A stretch of 7,580 bases of DNA from Methanobacteriota archaeon (lineage in GTDB: Archaea > Halobacteriota > Bog-38 > Methanoflorentales > Methanoflorentaceae): assembly GCA_028679495.1 (NCBI GenBank), contig JAJRBK010000020.1:1-7580 (forward strand), given 5' to 3'. Below the pieces are notes generated by a model. The model saw only the letters and a list, made by a program, of their open reading frames with translations. It did no database searches and was not told the DNA's origin. A program made the position numbers and the translations under genes. This document shows, in pieces, positions 6,332 through 7,580 of this stretch (position 1 is the first letter of the stretch; each line of letters starts with the position of its first letter).

Positions 6332-6355
6332 AAAAAAACGCACAAGCGAGTGCGT
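6332..6355 (-). terminator. Hairpin plus T-tract (intrinsic-terminator-like)
   Basis: On the minus strand a 6-bp perfect stem, ACGCAC / GTGCGT with a six-base loop, is followed directly by seven T residues (A7 at 6332-6338 on the plus strand). It lies upstream of the channel pseudogene. Archaeal termination relies mainly on the T-tract, so this could stop minus-strand transcripts that start near the TATA element at 6412 after about 40-60 bases. No intact gene on the minus strand ends just before it, so it might be an attenuator, a stop for upstream transcription, or coincidence. Confidence 0.4.
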
Positions 6356-6411
6356 AAGAAGGAGTCCTTCCACAATTCAGCTGCAACGGCAACTATAAGC
6401 CGACGCACGTC

Positions 6412-6420
6412 CTATATATA
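6412..6420. promoter_or_regulatory. TATA-like element at the TFE/channel divergence
   Basis: CTATATATAATAG (6412-6424) is the most TATA-like sequence in the window. It ends at the GTG start of TFE, too close to serve the full-length gene: initiation about 25 bases downstream would fall inside TFE. Being nearly symmetrical, it could drive the minus strand toward the old channel gene. A plus-strand alternative for TFE is CTATAA at 6393-6398, which would give an almost leaderless message starting near 6420. Confidence 0.4.
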
Positions 6421-6423
6421 ATA

Positions 6424-6975
6424 GTGAACATGGAAAAAGCCATATCAGCTTACTTAAGAAACCTTATCGGTGAAGAAGGGCTCGACGTGATTGAACGGCT
6501 CTCCAATGATGAATTCACCGATCAGGATATTGTGAATGAAACAGGCGCTCAGTTAAGCACGGTGAGACGGACGCTCTTTACCTTGTTCGAGCACGGCATC
6601 GCTTGGTATGATGAGAAGCGCGACAAACAAAGCGGATGGATCATCTATCACTGGCACATTGATTTTGACTACATCCAACACCGCCTCGATGCAGATGCGC
6701 AGAAGCTGATCGCTAAGCTTGAGCGACTGCTTTACGATGAGCTCAACAACGTTTATTATACGTGCGACAATAACTGCGCACGTTTTGTATTCGAGAGAGC
6801 AAGTGAATATGAATTTATGTGCCCAATCTGCAATACAGCCCTCAACTACCAGGATAACGCAGCAGTAGTCGCCGCACTGGAAGAAAAAATCCACGAGCTT
6901 AAAGCTGACGTTCCAGCAATCTTCTATCCTGAGAATATCCAAGTTTTAGAGCTTGCATTGGCCGAGCAAGAATAA
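6424..6975 (+). CDS. tfe: Transcription factor E, alpha subunit (TFE)
   Basis: A 183-residue protein matching the archaeal homologue of the TFIIE alpha N-terminal half. It joins the TBP-TFB-RNA polymerase complex, contacts the polymerase clamp and helps promoter melting. Residues about 5-88 form the extended winged helix, with helix-turn-helix segment DIVNETGAQLSTVRRTLFTL (35-54) and wing YDEKRDKQSGWIIYHWHID (62-80). A helical linker (about 88-108) leads to a zinc ribbon with Cys114, Cys118, Cys133 and Cys136 (YYTCDNNC ... CPIC). The C-terminus ends in a helical tail. Length and order are normal for the family. Start choice is GTG 6424 or ATG 6430, two codons apart; both keep the full first helix, and neither has a clear Shine-Dalgarno site. 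It is the strongest evidence that the DNA is archaeal. No gene follows in the window, so it appears to be transcribed alone. Confidence 0.95.
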   Translation: MNMEKAISAYLRNLIGEEGLDVIERLSNDEFTDQDIVNETGAQLSTVRRTLFTLFEHGIAWYDEKRDKQSGWIIYHWHIDFDYIQHRLDADAQKLIAKLERLLYDELNNVYYTCDNNCARFVFERASEYEFMCPICNTALNYQDNAAVVAALEEKIHELKADVPAIFYPENIQVLELALAEQE

Positions 6976-7097
6976 ATAAGGACGCAGAAGCGAGATCGTT
7001 TGAGCCGTGTCTGCATTAATAATTTATCTGCCGATAAGCATGCGATGAGCGCAGCCGAAATGAGTCTGTGCTGAAGCATTAGCAGTCAGGAGTTGAA

Positions 7098-7118
7098 TAT
7101 TCTTTTAGTATTCTTTTA
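7098..7118 (+). terminator. T-rich tandem repeat, possible TFE terminator
   Basis: TATTCTTTTA occurs twice in tandem (7098-7107 and 7109-7118), separated by one G. Clustered T-runs on the coding strand are the usual archaeal termination signal, and this is the first such cluster after the TFE stop, about 120 bases on. The distance is long, so the assignment is tentative. Confidence 0.35.
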
Positions 7119-7245
7119 TCCAACACCTCGCCCGCATGTTGCATGGCGTTCACTGCGTTCGTAGGCTTACACTTCACTAGCCCTGATGCCCCTAGTTGTC
7201 TTGAGACGCTCACCAGCGACGGTTAAGCCGGAGTGACGACTACAG

Positions 7246-7260
7246 CGATAGCGGCTATCG
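7246..7260. repeat. 15-base near-perfect palindrome
   Basis: CGATAGC-G-GCTATCG has seven paired bases on each side of a single central base. It could be a dimeric regulator site or a small hairpin. No promoter or gene next to it supports a role, and it falls inside the hydrophobic reading on the minus strand. Confidence 0.25.
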
Positions 7261-7580
7261 TGCCAAGTAGCAGGGCGTTATACTGCTGTTGCGAACAAAG
7301 CGAGTTTCACGGTTATTACCTCTGTGTGCGCTTGTGTCGAGGAGTTGTTGAAGGCTCAAGACCCATACAAGCAGTACTAACTAATCGTTAGAGGCGAATA
7401 GAGTCGTCCCATTCTTTGCTATCATGCAGACTGATCGAGTGCGCTCTGCTCATTGGTAGAGAGTAAATCTGACTTACGTACAGGTCTGTTTTAACTTTTT
7501 AGAGGGAACAAGATAGAACTTTGCTACCAAACCACAGTCTCGTCAAACGTCGTCCTGTACTACGAACATACCTATAGAAA

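Larger units (their letters stand above)
6976..7580. other. Downstream stretch with no intact gene
   Basis: About 600 bases after TFE with no ORF that looks real. It contains a T-rich tandem repeat (7098-7118), a 15-base near-palindrome (7246-7260) and, on the minus strand at 7223-7310, a short hydrophobic reading (VKLALFATAV, then after one frameshift NALLLGTIAAIAVVVTPA) that could be a relic of a membrane or signal segment. A sequence at 7449-7485 recalls a tRNA D-arm and anticodon arm but lacks the rest. No rRNA, CRISPR or transposon feature is visible. Confidence 0.5.

Noticed and set aside
6172..6408. Minus-strand frame that might be the N-terminus of the channel.
   Set aside because: Only its last dozen residues could join the channel, after a frameshift; the rest does not resemble the start of any channel and contains the terminator-like hairpin.
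7042..7076. Possible C/D box small RNA (GATGA and CTGA boxes).
   Set aside because: The C box departs from the consensus, no internal D' box is found, and the terminal stem is missing.
7449..7485. Stretch resembling a tRNA D-arm (GCTCATTGGTAGAG) and an anticodon-like stem ATCTG/CAGGT.
   Set aside because: The loop has nine bases, the spacer between the arms is too long, and no T-arm (GTTCGA-type) or acceptor pairing follows. At most a very old tRNA remnant; more likely chance.
1..7580. CRISPR array, transposase, integrase or defence genes.
   Set aside because: No regularly spaced repeats, transposase motifs or nuclease domains were seen on either strand.

Overview
The window reads as archaeal chromosome. 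The deciding gene is a complete transcription factor E (TFE alpha: winged helix plus four-Cys zinc ribbon) at 6424-6975, a component of archaeal transcription initiation with no bacterial counterpart. Full-length Shine-Dalgarno sequences, TATA-like AT boxes and a decayed archaeal-type voltage-gated K+ channel fit this. A euryarchaeote is my best guess, but the sequence does not fix the lineage. Coding density is low: two stretches of about 0.6 and 0.9 kb hold no convincing gene.

Layout. 2-619 (minus): GyrI-like small-molecule-binding protein. 620-1508: mostly empty, with one inverted-repeat structure (912-1047) and one doubtful small ORF. 1509-5303 (plus): a compact operon of a small HEAT-repeat protein, a possible 30-residue ORF overlapping both neighbours, a 577-residue fusion of GTP cyclohydrolase II to a zinc-less medium-chain dehydrogenase, a PTPS/QueD-like protein, and a family 4 glycosyltransferase. 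5373 to about 6210 (minus): voltage-gated K+ channel pseudogene with two in-frame TAG codons, at least one frameshift and a destroyed selectivity filter. 6211-6423: spacer between the divergent channel remnant and TFE, with a terminator-like hairpin and a TATA element. 6424-6975 (plus): TFE. 6976-7580: no intact gene.

The part most likely to be undescribed is the operon. GTP cyclohydrolase II opens GTP to a pyrimidine and starts riboflavin/deazaflavin synthesis. Here it is covalently joined to an NAD(P)-dependent dehydrogenase and sits with a PTPS-fold protein that keeps the zinc histidines but lacks the catalytic Cys and Asp-His pair, and with a glycosyltransferase. No other riboflavin gene is present. 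The simplest inference is a small pathway making a GTP-derived pyrimidine or pterin-like compound that is reduced or oxidised and then glycosylated, with the HEAT protein as scaffold or partner. The domain assignments come from the sequence and family knowledge; the pathway and product are inference.
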